Source: an uncultured Christensenella sp.
Lineage (GTDB): Bacteria; Bacillota; Clostridia; Christensenellales; Pumilibacteraceae
Length of the DNA: 64,000 nt
NCBI GenBank assembly: GCA_910578545.1
Contig: CAJTPT010000003.1
Coordinates: forward strand, 1 to 64,000
Direction: 5' to 3'
The number at the start of each line of letters is the position of its first letter. The stretch's first letter is position 1. Shown piece by piece: positions 50,510-59,448 of the stretch. The notes below the pieces were generated by a model. That model saw nothing but the letters and a program-made list of their open reading frames with translations, did not search any database and had not been told where the DNA came from. A program made the position numbers and the translations under genes.

Positions 50510-51742
50510 ATGAAAAAAAGATTGTTATCCGTAATAACGGCGGCGGCTATCGCGGTCGCGAGCGTGCCGATGTTTACAGGCTGTTCGCCGCGCAACGAGG
50601 TGCTCAAAATTTACAATTGGGGCGACTATATAGAAGAGAGTCTTATAGACGAGTTCGAGGAGTGGTACAAAGCGGAAACGGGCGAAAGCGTGTCCGTTCA
50701 GTATGACACGTTTAATACCAACGAGGACATGCTTATGCGCATAGAGGTGCTCAAGTCAGACTACGATTTGGTGTGCCCGTCCGACTATATGGCGGAGCGT
50801 ATGATAGAGAACAAGCTTGTGCAAAAGGTAGACAAAAGGATAATCGATATTACCGAGGACGGATTTTTGGTCGACGACCTAATGGAAATGATACGCCCGT
50901 TCGATAAGAATAACGAGTATTTCGTGCCGTACGTTTGGGGTACGTTCGGAATTATGTACGACACAAATCACATAGCGGCCGGCTCGGCGGATATGAAGTC
51001 CTGGGGCGCAATGTGGGACAAAAAGTATAACAAGCACATTCTCATGAAGGACAGCGTGCGCGACGCATACTCGGTTGCGCAAATTTATGCGAATACCGAT
51101 AAGCTTTCCGAGTTGTCAAACGGCTTTACCGACTATAACGACGATTACAGAGCAGAGCTTATTTCGTACTTTTCCACAGTGTCCGACAAGCTTATTAAAT
51201 CGGCACGGGATTATCTTGTAAAGCAAAAAAGCTTGCTGTACAAGTACGAGGTCGACGACGGCAAAAACGATATGCTTGCCGGCACGACCGAGGCGCACCT
51301 CGGCTTGTTTTGGTCGTGCGATTCCGGTTTGATAATGCAGGAGGACGGCGGCGAACACTTTTACTACGAGGTGCCCAAAGAGGGTAGCAACGTTTGGGTG
51401 GACGGCTGGCTGATTCCTAAATACGCCAAAAACACAAAGGCGGCAAATTACTTTTTGAAGTTTATCAATCTGTACGACGACGAGTATGACTTTGCCATGA
51501 CTAACTTCGATTATATGGGCACGTCTATGGCGGTCAAAGCGGTAATGGACGACGCCAAGACTGCGCTTATCGAGGACGAGGACGGCTTCTTCGAGGACAA
51601 GGAAGATTGGTTTAAGGACATGTACATCGATATGATGTTCCCGTCCAAGGACGTTTTGCGCCGTTGCGGCGTAATGCGCGACTTCGGCAAAAAGTGGAGC
51701 ACCGAGCTCGACAGTATGTGGATCGACGTAAAGACTTTATAA
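50510..51742 (+). CDS. potD: Spermidine/putrescine-binding lipoprotein PotD
   Basis: PotD captures polyamines outside the membrane and delivers them to PotBC. The 410-aa protein has a lipoprotein signal with lipobox FTGC (Cys25). The family start LKIYNWGDYI and the pocket region VCPSDYMAERMIENKLV, FVPYVWGTFGIMYD and GWLIPKYAKN are clear. The length is slightly above the usual 350 aa. It ends the operon; no strong terminator is visible behind it, but the next gene has its own promoter. Confidence 0.93.
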   Translation: MKKRLLSVITAAAIAVASVPMFTGCSPRNEVLKIYNWGDYIEESLIDEFEEWYKAETGESVSVQYDTFNTNEDMLMRIEVLKSDYDLVCPSDYMAERMIENKLVQKVDKRIIDITEDGFLVDDLMEMIRPFDKNNEYFVPYVWGTFGIMYDTNHIAAGSADMKSWGAMWDKKYNKHILMKDSVRDAYSVAQIYANTDKLSELSNGFTDYNDDYRAELISYFSTVSDKLIKSARDYLVKQKSLLYKYEVDDGKNDMLAGTTEAHLGLFWSCDSGLIMQEDGGEHFYYEVPKEGSNVWVDGWLIPKYAKNTKAANYFLKFINLYDDEYDFAMTNFDYMGTSMAVKAVMDDAKTALIEDEDGFFEDKEDWFKDMYIDMMFPSKDVLRRCGVMRDFGKKWSTELDSMWIDVKTL

Positions 51743-51823
51743 GTCGGAAGCATTTAATAAATTTCAAAAATCAGTAAATATCTTTATTTCGTCATTTTCT
51801 TGCGTTATTTTTTATAAAGAGTA

Positions 51824-51852
51824 TTTACAATAGCATGAATATAGTATATAAT
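51824..51852 (+). promoter_or_regulatory. SigA-type promoter of the HELAH lipoprotein gene
   Basis: TTTACA (51824-51829) and TATAAT (51847-51852) are 17 bp apart. The start codon is about 11 nt downstream of the predicted transcription start, leaving room for only a very short leader. Confidence 0.7.
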
Positions 51853-51869
51853 GAATAAAAAGGCAGTGA

Positions 51870-53666
51870 ATGAAAATGAAAATTAAAAGGCTTGTATTGA
51901 TTGCAGTAACTGTTATAACGCTATTGGCGGCTTCCGTTATTTGCTGTGCTTGCGGTAATGATGGAAATAATGAAGGAAAAAACGAAGTCAAGCCACCCGA
52001 GCCGAATTACTATACGGTGGAATTTGCCGTGTTTCATTTTGAAGGCGGGCGTATCGAAGGGCAAGCTCTTCAAAAGGTTCAAGAGGGCGGAAGTACCGAA
52101 AAAATTACGGCTATTGCCGATGATGGATACTATTTTGCAGGATGGATGGACGAAGGCGCGCATTTGACAGACGAAACGGTACGACAAGCCGAAAGGATAG
52201 TGCATAACGTTATTGAAGATGTACGCTGCATGGCGGTGTTTAAACTAATAACGTGTACCGTAACGTATGAAAGCGATAAAAACGGATATATAGACGGCGA
52301 TTGCGTGCAAAGCGTAACGTACGGTGAACCGTGCAAAAGTGTTACCGCTGTTCCCAATATAGGATATATGTTTAAGGAATGGTCGGACGGCGTTAAGACG
52401 GCGACTCGTAGTGAGAGCGAGTTGCGCGAAAATAAAACGCTTACCGCAATATTCGAGACATTACAAAATACGTACACCTACGATTATAAATTTGCCGACG
52501 GCAACTGCGAAGACAAAGAAGCAACTCTTACGTACGGGCAACTTAATAGTGCTCGGCTTGCCGTTCCCATGCGTGAGCATGCTCGGTTTGACGGTTGGTA
52601 TTCGGATAAATATTTGACCGAAAAGGTATCGGATAAGGATGGAAACGTATTAGTCGACGACAGCTTTTTGTATACCGCTGCCGATACTTTGTATTCAAAA
52701 TGGATAAGTGAAAACAATCATCCATATAAGATCCTTATCGTTTACGTTACCGAAATCAAGGCGCAGTTAACGAGGCGTTCGGAAGACGGGAAAGAATACG
52801 TGCATTACGTAATGTCCGAAACGGAACGCAAGATATGTCACATGATAACCGAAAAATTGGCGTTTGAGCTTAACGATTTGGCAATCGCCGATTTTACGGT
52901 GGACGAATACTTTACAACCGTGCCGTTGGGAGAGGATAGTATTTGGGAATTTAAATATCCTAGTGGCGGAATTTGTAACGAAATTTTTCCGTATCATATA
53001 GCGGAAGCAAAGGATAAGTACAGCGATTACGACAGCGTGCTCACGTCGTTCAGCTTTAACGATTACAAAAATGAGTTTCATCGCGACGGAGGTACGGGGG
53101 AGGCAAAGTACGGGTGCGTTCATTTTGAAGAAAGTGTTGCTCAAGCATTGTTAGATAAATGGACATTCGATGATATAACAAATCCGGACTTTATAGGATG
53201 GGGTCGTATATTGAATTGTTACTTTCATGAATTGGCCCATACTATCGAGCAGCGCGTCAACGGCTTTTTTGATTATCATACTGTAGTAAGTAAATGCTGG
53301 GATTATAGACGTGGATCTTTTTACCCGACGCAATTGTATTTTCTAAATAAAGCGATAATAGACGGGAAAGCCGTAGGTATCCCGTACGAGTTTTGGGAGG
53401 GCAAGGTCGCACGGGTTTTTTACGAGGCAAAGGAAGGCGGCATGGTATACAAGGGCTTGGCTATTCTTAATAGTGAAGTAAGGTATGAAGATGAAATACA
53501 GTACGTCATGTATGGGCAGGACGCTCTATCCGTAAAAGCAATTGCAAAATACGGATATGAATTTGTAGGCTGGTCGGATGGCATTACCACAATAGAACGT
53601 CAAGATAAAAATGTTACCGGAGATATATATATATTTGCGATATTTAAGCCTATAAACAGCGAATAG
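51870..53666 (+). CDS. Lipoprotein with InlB-type repeats and an HELAH zinc-peptidase motif
   Basis: The 598-aa protein has a lipoprotein-type signal peptide (ITLLAASVICCAC, likely Cys28). Repeat modules of the InlB/Listeria-Bacteroides kind lie at about 45-125, 128-190 and 195-275, each ending in an aromatic plus W pattern (YYFAGWMDEG, YMFKEWSDG, FDGWYSD). A central domain of about 220 residues carries HELAHTIE (His453, Glu454, His457, with Glu460), the HExxH zinc-peptidase signature. A final module (YEFVGWSDG) ends it. I know no family with this combination. Codon use is more AT-rich than the pot genes. It probably acts at the cell surface. Confidence 0.78.
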   Translation: MKMKIKRLVLIAVTVITLLAASVICCACGNDGNNEGKNEVKPPEPNYYTVEFAVFHFEGGRIEGQALQKVQEGGSTEKITAIADDGYYFAGWMDEGAHLTDETVRQAERIVHNVIEDVRCMAVFKLITCTVTYESDKNGYIDGDCVQSVTYGEPCKSVTAVPNIGYMFKEWSDGVKTATRSESELRENKTLTAIFETLQNTYTYDYKFADGNCEDKEATLTYGQLNSARLAVPMREHARFDGWYSDKYLTEKVSDKDGNVLVDDSFLYTAADTLYSKWISENNHPYKILIVYVTEIKAQLTRRSEDGKEYVHYVMSETERKICHMITEKLAFELNDLAIADFTVDEYFTTVPLGEDSIWEFKYPSGGICNEIFPYHIAEAKDKYSDYDSVLTSFSFNDYKNEFHRDGGTGEAKYGCVHFEESVAQALLDKWTFDDITNPDFIGWGRILNCYFHELAHTIEQRVNGFFDYHTVVSKCWDYRRGSFYPTQLYFLNKAIIDGKAVGIPYEFWEGKVARVFYEAKEGGMVYKGLAILNSEVRYEDEIQYVMYGQDALSVKAIAKYGYEFVGWSDGITTIERQDKNVTGDIYIFAIFKPINSE

Positions 53667-53680
53667 ATTTTAAAAAAATA

Positions 53681-53709
53681 TTGACAGTGCGTTTTAAAGT
53701 TGTTATAAT
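53681..53709 (+). promoter_or_regulatory. SigA-type promoter of the small LRR protein gene
   Basis: TTGACA (53681-53686) and TATAAT (53704-53709) are 17 bp apart. The leader is about 70 nt. Confidence 0.78.
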
Positions 53710-53784
53710 AAAACAAATAATATAAATATTTTTTATGTTATTTTTAACTTATTAAGGATCTTATTTATTTTGGAGGTGTAGGTT

Positions 53785-54360
53785 ATGGCTAAACTAAAGA
53801 AGTGTTTGTATGGCGTCGTATTTGCGGCAGTTATCTCGGCATTGTTGTGTTTTGTTTGTTTTAAACAAGCGTCTACATATGCAGAGGAGCAAGGCGTTGA
53901 CGATTATTACAACTACAGTCTTGTTACAAGTGAAGAAGGGGAACAGTCATACGGTATTTCTATACGCCCGGCGTTTAAACCGTTGGTTAAAACATTGGTA
54001 ATACCCGATTCATATAACGGTTTACCGATTACGGAAATATCAAACAACGGATTTATGTCGTGCACTAATCTAAAACGTATCTTTTTGCCTTCGAGCGTCA
54101 AAAAGATAGGCAACAATGCATTTATGAATTGTGCCAAGCTCGAGCGATTGATTTTGCCTAATGTAGAGAGTATAGGTATTATTATCGGTCTGAATTACGA
54201 CGGTGATGTTTATGCAAATACTTGGGCATGCTCCGGCACTTCAAAGATTATCAGTACAACGACCGATTATAGATATGTGGAATGGACGGAGGGCTCTAAG
54301 AAATATACCCATGACCAATGGTTGTATGTTAAGGAAGAGGAGAGCGGCAGAATATTTTAG
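53785..54360 (+). CDS. Short secreted BspA-type LRR protein
   Basis: The 191-aa protein has an N-terminal signal/anchor segment (about 8-32, VVFAAVISALLCFVCF, with possible cleavage near STYA). Only three BspA-type repeats follow (about 65-130, for example ISNNGFMSCTNLKRIFLPSSV and IGNNAFMNCAKLERLILP). A C-terminal Tyr/Trp-rich segment ends it. It is far shorter than the other LRR proteins here. GGAGGTG precedes the ATG. No partner gene is close; a terminator follows at once. The function is unknown. Confidence 0.82.
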   Translation: MAKLKKCLYGVVFAAVISALLCFVCFKQASTYAEEQGVDDYYNYSLVTSEEGEQSYGISIRPAFKPLVKTLVIPDSYNGLPITEISNNGFMSCTNLKRIFLPSSVKKIGNNAFMNCAKLERLILPNVESIGIIIGLNYDGDVYANTWACSGTSKIISTTTDYRYVEWTEGSKKYTHDQWLYVKEEESGRIF

Positions 54361-54387
54361 TTAGTTTGATTATAGAAAAAGTTAATG

Positions 54388-54424
54388 AGGGTCGACGTTT
54401 ATGCGTCGGCTCTTTTGTTTTTTT
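54388..54424 (+). terminator. Intrinsic terminator after the short LRR gene
   Basis: AGGGTCGACG (54388-54397) pairs with CGTCGGCTCT (54404-54413) with G-U pairs, followed by a T-rich run. Confidence 0.75.
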
Positions 54425-54441
54425 GTTTGAATGTTTTACGC

Positions 54442-54471
54442 TTGCAATCGTCAGCTCGATTGTGTTATAAT
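54442..54471 (+). promoter_or_regulatory. Promoter of mnmG with a short hairpin just after the start site
   Basis: TTGCAA (54442-54447) and TATAAT (54466-54471) are 18 bp apart. GCTGT (54475-54479) and ACAGC (54486-54490) form a 5-bp hairpin followed by TTTTT at the predicted 5' end of the transcript. Confidence 0.6.
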
Positions 54472-54509
54472 TTTGCTGTAGAAAAACAGCTTTTTATTCG
54501 GACGGCATA

Positions 54510-56363
54510 ATGGGCAACAAACAGTATTACGACGCAATAGTAATAGGCGCAGGGCATGCGGGTGTGGAAGCCGCGCTTATCCTTGCCAAGACGGGCGCGC
54601 AGACGCTCGTGGTTTCCATTACCGTCGATAACGTCGGTTACATGGCTTGCAACCCGTCGATAGGCGGAACGGGCAAAGGACACTTGGTGCGCGAGCTGGA
54701 CGCGCTCGGCGGGTTTATGGGTATTGCTGCCGACGAGTGCGCCACTCAGATACGCATGCTAAATTCTGCCAAAGGTCTTGCGGTGCGGTCGCTTCGCGCT
54801 CAAGAGGACAAGTACAAATATCACGCCTTTACCAAGCGCGCGATAGAGTGCGCCGACAACCTTTCTATGCGGCAGGACGAGATAAAATCGATTGTCCGCG
54901 ACGGCAAGGACTTTACAGTCGAGTGCGTGACGGGTAACGTTTACTGTGCGCGCACCGTAGTGGTCGCGACGGGCGTGTACATGGACAGCACGATTATATG
55001 CGGAAGCTCTGTTCAAAAGCGCGGACCCGTTTGTTTTAGCCGAAGCGATTATTTGGCGGGCTCGCTTGCCGCGCTCGGTTTTAAGCTTAGGCGGTTCAAA
55101 ACCGGCACGCCGGCGCGTTTACTCGGGCGCACGATAGATTTTTCGCGGCTCGAGGTACAGCAGGGCGACAGCGTGCCGTACACCTTTTCCGCGCTTACAA
55201 AAAAGCAACCGAAAAACACGACTGTGTGCTACCTCGGCTACACCAACGAAAACACGCACAATATTATCCGCGCCGCGCTTTGGGCTTCGCCGCGCAGGCT
55301 CGGGCTTATAACGGGCACCGGCGCGCGGTACTGCCCGTCGATAGAGGACAAAATCGTGCGTTTTGCCGACAAGCCGCGCCACACGTTTTTTCTGGAGCCC
55401 GAGGGTGCGGGCACGGACGAGTGGTATATTCAGGGCATATCCACCTCGCTTCCGCCAGACGTTCAGCGCGAGATGTACCGCTCGATTGAGGGACTGGAGA
55501 ACGTTCAAATCGTGCGCGACGCGTACGCCATAGAATACGAGTGTATCGACGCGCGCGAGCTGTATCCGTCGCTCATGTCCAAACGCATTGACGGACTGTT
55601 CTTTGCCGGACAGGTAAACGGCACCAGCGGTTACGAGGAAGCGGCGGCGCAGGGTGTGCTTGCGGCAATCAACGCTTCGGCGTATCTTCGCGGATTAGAG
55701 CCGCTTGTGCTTGACAGAACAAACAGCTATATCGGCGTCATGGCGGACGACCTTGTGACTGTCGGAAGCGACGAGCCGTACCGCATGCTCACAGGCAGAG
55801 CGGAATGTCGGCTGAGCCTAAGGCAGGACAACGCCGACCTGCGTTTGACCGAGCTTGCCGAAAAGTACGGCACTATTTCGCCCGAGCGAAAAAAATTACT
55901 CGCGCGCAAAAAGCGCCAAATCGCCGAGTGCGAGCGGCTTATAAAAACAAAGCTCGATAAATCCGATACTTCGGAATTCTTGACGGCGGTTGGTGAGGAA
56001 GCGCCCGAAAAGCCGATGACAGTCGAGGACGTGCTAAAGCGCCCGTCGGTTACGCTCGACCTGTTTGAACAGAAGTTTGACGTGCTCAAAAAGATAATGC
56101 CGCCCGCCAAGCTCGAGGTGTATGCGGCAATTCGCTACGACAGCTATCTTAGGCGGCAAAGCGCAGAGCTTAAGGAAAAATCGCGGCTCGAGAATATGCG
56201 TATTCCGCCCGACGTCGATTATCACTCAATGGACGGATTGCGGCTGGAGGCGAGGGAAAAGCTTACCGCCGCCAAGCCTTTGTCAATCGGTCAGGCGTCG
56301 CGCGTTCCCGGCGTCACCCCCGCCGACGTGTGGGTGCTTATTAGTAAAATCGGTAGGAATTAA
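54510..56363 (+). CDS. mnmG: tRNA uridine-5-carboxymethylaminomethyl modification enzyme MnmG
   Basis: MnmG (GidA) acts with MnmE to modify U34 of several tRNAs, using FAD and methylene-tetrahydrofolate. The FAD-binding GAGHAG is at 13-18. The family signatures GGTGKGHLVRE and GPRYCPSIEDK-like (GARYCPSIEDKIVRF) and GQVNGTSGYEEAAAQG are present. The C-terminal helical domain is complete, 617 aa. The ribosome site before the ATG is weak. mnmE is not adjacent. The last residues Gly-Arg-Asn and the TAA stop are written by a GGAATTA-type repeat. Confidence 0.96.
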   Translation: MGNKQYYDAIVIGAGHAGVEAALILAKTGAQTLVVSITVDNVGYMACNPSIGGTGKGHLVRELDALGGFMGIAADECATQIRMLNSAKGLAVRSLRAQEDKYKYHAFTKRAIECADNLSMRQDEIKSIVRDGKDFTVECVTGNVYCARTVVVATGVYMDSTIICGSSVQKRGPVCFSRSDYLAGSLAALGFKLRRFKTGTPARLLGRTIDFSRLEVQQGDSVPYTFSALTKKQPKNTTVCYLGYTNENTHNIIRAALWASPRRLGLITGTGARYCPSIEDKIVRFADKPRHTFFLEPEGAGTDEWYIQGISTSLPPDVQREMYRSIEGLENVQIVRDAYAIEYECIDARELYPSLMSKRIDGLFFAGQVNGTSGYEEAAAQGVLAAINASAYLRGLEPLVLDRTNSYIGVMADDLVTVGSDEPYRMLTGRAECRLSLRQDNADLRLTELAEKYGTISPERKKLLARKKRQIAECERLIKTKLDKSDTSEFLTAVGEEAPEKPMTVEDVLKRPSVTLDLFEQKFDVLKKIMPPAKLEVYAAIRYDSYLRRQSAELKEKSRLENMRIPPDVDYHSMDGLRLEAREKLTAAKPLSIGQASRVPGVTPADVWVLISKIGRN

Positions 56364-56369
56364 GAATCG
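56356..56369 (+). repeat. GGAATTA-type heptamer pair at the mnmG stop codon
   Basis: GGAATTA (56356-56362) and AGAATCG (56363-56369) are adjacent. The mnmG stop codon TAA (56361-56363) spans their junction. Confidence 0.6.
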
Positions 56370-56416
56370 TCGGGCGATAGGCTCGACTTTTCTTTTGGGG
56401 CTAACTCTATGACGGT

Positions 56417-56511
56417 GAGATGCTTCGGCAATGCCTCAGCATGACAAACATTGTTGAACTGTGAAAGCGGGTTTTGTCATCCCGAGCATTTTCTGCCTAC
56501 CGAAGGATCTC
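56417..56511. repeat. Inverted pair of TGTCATCCCGAGC...GGATCTC-type intergenic repeats
   Basis: On the minus strand, 56446-56417 reads TGTCATGCTGAGG..CCGAAGCATCTC. On the plus strand, 56475-56511 reads TGTCATCCCGAGC..CCGAAGGATCTC. The two face each other with 28 bp between. A half-copy of the motif (CCCCGAAGCATCTCATGAAC) also follows the terminator at 41731. Nothing else is visible in 56364-56640. Confidence 0.65.
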
Positions 56512-56642
56512 ACGAACAAATGTTAAGCACTTCGTTTTAGATGAGAGATAAAAGATAAACAATCGGAAAAGATTTTTCTTAGTCTATTGCGTGACTTTTC
56601 TACAATATAATTAAGAATAAAATGAAGTAAAGGCTTCGTTTG

Positions 56643-56671
56643 TTGACACACGCTTAATAATGATGTATACT
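56643..56671 (+). promoter_or_regulatory. SigA-type promoter of the DUF1624 operon
   Basis: TTGACA (56643-56648) and TATACT (56666-56671) are 17 bp apart, 27 nt upstream of the start codon. Confidence 0.78.
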
Positions 56672-56698
56672 TTATTATGCAGTTATTAAGGAGTCGGA

Positions 56699-57844
56699 AT
56701 GAAGTATTGCATGCAATGCGGTATGCAAATGCGTGAAGATGATAAGTTTTGTGCGCATTGTGGAAACACATCTCTTTCGGATGAAAATCCGTTTGGGATG
56801 GTGGGTGATGCTGTAATGAATGTGGATAGCCAAGTTAGCACCCATTCGCATTTCGCAGAGCAAGCTGTGTCGGAAATGATTGCTGATTGTTTAGATGAAG
56901 AAACAGAACGGTCCACTCTCGAACAAATCGAACAAGATGAGGCTGAAGAAGAGTTACATCTCGCGCCTAAAAAGAAACAGCTAAATCGCTTGCGTAATGC
57001 AAAGATGGTGGCTTTTCCCGTAAAGCGCAAGCGGGTGTGGGAGCTTGACTTTTTGCGCGGGTTTGCCGTGATTGCGATGTGCTTCGATCATCTCATGTTC
57101 GACTGCTCGCACCCGTGGGGGTTCTTCTCTAATTTTTGGGAAGTGGACAGCTCTGTTTTTAACAAGATCTACGATTTCGCTTCGTGGTATTGGGGTTCTA
57201 CGTCTACCTTCGGATTTAGGTTTTGGGCGCATTACATATTCGTTTTTTTGTTCCTGTTTCTTGTGGGAACGAGCTGTGCGTTTTCGCGCGACAACACACG
57301 TCGCGGCGCGCTGTGCGGCATAGCCGCGTTTGCGTTTACCGGCATAACGTACGCGTGCAAGGCGTTCGGGTTTATGGAAGATGGCGTAGTGTTCGGAATA
57401 TTGCACTGCATTGCGATGTGTATTCTGCTTGCCGCCGCGCTCGACGTTTTGACAGGCTTTAACAAGTACGTCAACCGTTACGCGCCGCTCGTGATAGGCG
57501 CGGTTATACTGTTTGTCGGCATAGGCTTGCGGTTTTGGAATATGGGCACGCCGCGCGACGCCGAGTTTATTTCCGAGCATTTTTTGGGTTACGTATTCGG
57601 CACGCACTCGTACGGCGACGATTGGTTCGGCATATTCCCGTACGTCGGCGCAGTGCTTATCGGCATGTATTGGGGCAAGGCGGCGTACGCTCGGCGGGAG
57701 TCGTTACTTCCCGTGCTCGACGGAAAATGGCATAAGCCGATTACGTTTGTCGGCAGGCACGCTATGTGGTTTTATTTTTTCCATCAGCCTGTGCTGGTGG
57801 TGTTGTTCATTCTTTTCGGGCTGTGCTTCGGATTCAGAATGTAG
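56699..57844 (+). CDS. Zinc-ribbon plus DUF1624 (HGSNAT-like) membrane protein
   Basis: The 381-aa protein starts with a zinc ribbon (YCMQCGMQ and FCAHCG, Cys4, Cys7, Cys19, Cys22). An acidic linker (about 40-90) and then a DUF1624/heparan-alpha-glucosaminide acetyltransferase-like membrane domain (about 100-380) follow. That domain begins with the characteristic ELDFLRGFAVIAMCFDHLMFD and has about seven helices, an HCIAMC helix and a final GRHAMWFYFFHQPVLV. Such domains move acyl groups across membranes. Fusion of the zinc ribbon is unusual. An acyl-CoA-ligase-like gene follows after 8 nt, which suggests the acyl donor route. Confidence 0.85.
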   Translation: MKYCMQCGMQMREDDKFCAHCGNTSLSDENPFGMVGDAVMNVDSQVSTHSHFAEQAVSEMIADCLDEETERSTLEQIEQDEAEEELHLAPKKKQLNRLRNAKMVAFPVKRKRVWELDFLRGFAVIAMCFDHLMFDCSHPWGFFSNFWEVDSSVFNKIYDFASWYWGSTSTFGFRFWAHYIFVFLFLFLVGTSCAFSRDNTRRGALCGIAAFAFTGITYACKAFGFMEDGVVFGILHCIAMCILLAAALDVLTGFNKYVNRYAPLVIGAVILFVGIGLRFWNMGTPRDAEFISEHFLGYVFGTHSYGDDWFGIFPYVGAVLIGMYWGKAAYARRESLLPVLDGKWHKPITFVGRHAMWFYFFHQPVLVVLFILFGLCFGFRM

Positions 57845-57852
57845 GAGGGATT

Positions 57853-59448
57853 ATGTTACTGTATGAAAACTTAAAGGATCACTTTGCCAAGGACGAAAGG
57901 CTTACCGCGCTTTGGTACCTGGGTAAAACCGTTTCGTATTCCGAGTTTTTCTCGGCGATAGACGACGCGGCGGCGCGGCTTTCTACCGTTCTAAAAGCGG
58001 GAGACGTAGCGACGATTTGCATGCCTAACACGCCCGAGTGCGTGTACTGCTTTTACGCTCTCAACCGCATAGGCGTTATCGCGCACATGGTCCATCCGCT
58101 TACGCCGCTCAATCAGTTAAAAAAGTTTATGGCGGCGGCAAATTCCAAACTGCTCATAACTTTGTCAATCAATCTTGCGCAGTACGCGCCGCTTGCCGCC
58201 GAGTATCCCATAATATCCGCGCACCCCGCGCGGTCGCTCGGCAAAATCAAGCGCACGCTGTTTAATATCGCGGTCAAGCCGTACAAGGGCGACCGCAGTA
58301 ATATGACCGACTACGACGAGCTTAAGCCCGGCGTGCTTCCGCCTGTTGCGGACAGACCGTCGTCTGCTACCGGTGTGTATCTGCACAGCGGCGGCACGGG
58401 CGGCGAACCCAAAATCATAGAGCTGTCCGACGACTCTATCAACGCGCTTGCCAACCGCGGACCGGAGGCGCTCGGCACGAGCGACGTGAAGGGCATGTAT
58501 ATGCTTGGCGCGCTTCCCATGTTCCACGGCTTCGGGCTTACCATGAGCATACACGCCATACTTACGCACGGCGGCGTGAGCGTGTTAATGCCCAAGTTTG
58601 ACGCCAAGCTTACGGCAAAGCTTGTCAAACGGAACAAAATGCACTTTATAATCGGCGTGCCCAATCTGTTCCGCGCACTGCTCAAGCAAAAGGCGTTTAA
58701 CGGCGCCGCGTTAAAAAATCTTTACGTCGGCTTTGTCGGCGGCGATTGTGCGCCGCAGGACTTGCTTGACGAGTTTAACGGGCGTATGGAAGCGGCGGGC
58801 GCAAAGGGCAGGCTGTTCGAGGGCTACGGACTGACCGAAACAGTCACCGTATGCGCGGTCAATAATTACGCGTACAACAGGCGAGCGTCCATGGGGCATA
58901 TGCTCCGCGGGCTCGAAGCGATAGTCGTAAACGACGGCGAAACCACGCCGCTGCCCACAGGCGAAAAGGGCGAGCTTTGCATTTGCGGCGATACGCTGAT
59001 GAACGGATATTTAAACAACGACGAGAGCAACGCGCAGGTGTTTTTCGAGCACGGCGGAAAGCGGTACGTGCGCACCGGCGACCTCGGCTATATGGACGGG
59101 GACGGTTATTTGTACTTTGTAACGCGGTTAAAACGCATTATCAAGATATCGGGTATTTCCGTTTACCCCAAAGAGATAGAAACGGCGGCTATGGAAATAG
59201 ACGGCGTTACCGGCGCGAGCGCCGTCGAATACAAGGACGTCGGCAAAACCAAGATAGCGCTTTTCCTAACGGGTAACCCGCCCGAAGACAAAAAGCTAAT
59301 ACGGGATAAAATCGAAGCCGAACTTTCGCGGTACGCAGTGCCGACTATAGTCGACGTAATCGACCGTATTCCGCAAACACCCGTTATGAAGGTGGATACT
59401 TTGGCGCTTACAAAGCTTGCCGAAGATATGGCAAAGGGTGAGGCGTAA
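57853..59448 (+). CDS. AMP-forming acyl-CoA synthetase-like enzyme
   Basis: The 531-aa protein belongs to the ANL (AMP-binding) superfamily and should activate a carboxylic acid as acyl-AMP. AGGAGGG (57843-57849) fixes ATG 57853. The phosphate loop reads HSGGTGGEPK (178-187), with Gly replacing one of the usual Ser/Thr. YGLTE, RTGDLGYMDGDGYLYF and the hinge RLKRIIKISGISVYP are intact. The C-terminal Lys appears in PVMKVDTLAL. The substrate is unknown. It sits between the DUF1624 gene and a PhnP-like hydrolase, overlapping the latter by one base. Confidence 0.88.
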   Translation: MLLYENLKDHFAKDERLTALWYLGKTVSYSEFFSAIDDAAARLSTVLKAGDVATICMPNTPECVYCFYALNRIGVIAHMVHPLTPLNQLKKFMAAANSKLLITLSINLAQYAPLAAEYPIISAHPARSLGKIKRTLFNIAVKPYKGDRSNMTDYDELKPGVLPPVADRPSSATGVYLHSGGTGGEPKIIELSDDSINALANRGPEALGTSDVKGMYMLGALPMFHGFGLTMSIHAILTHGGVSVLMPKFDAKLTAKLVKRNKMHFIIGVPNLFRALLKQKAFNGAALKNLYVGFVGGDCAPQDLLDEFNGRMEAAGAKGRLFEGYGLTETVTVCAVNNYAYNRRASMGHMLRGLEAIVVNDGETTPLPTGEKGELCICGDTLMNGYLNNDESNAQVFFEHGGKRYVRTGDLGYMDGDGYLYFVTRLKRIIKISGISVYPKEIETAAMEIDGVTGASAVEYKDVGKTKIALFLTGNPPEDKKLIRDKIEAELSRYAVPTIVDVIDRIPQTPVMKVDTLALTKLAEDMAKGEA

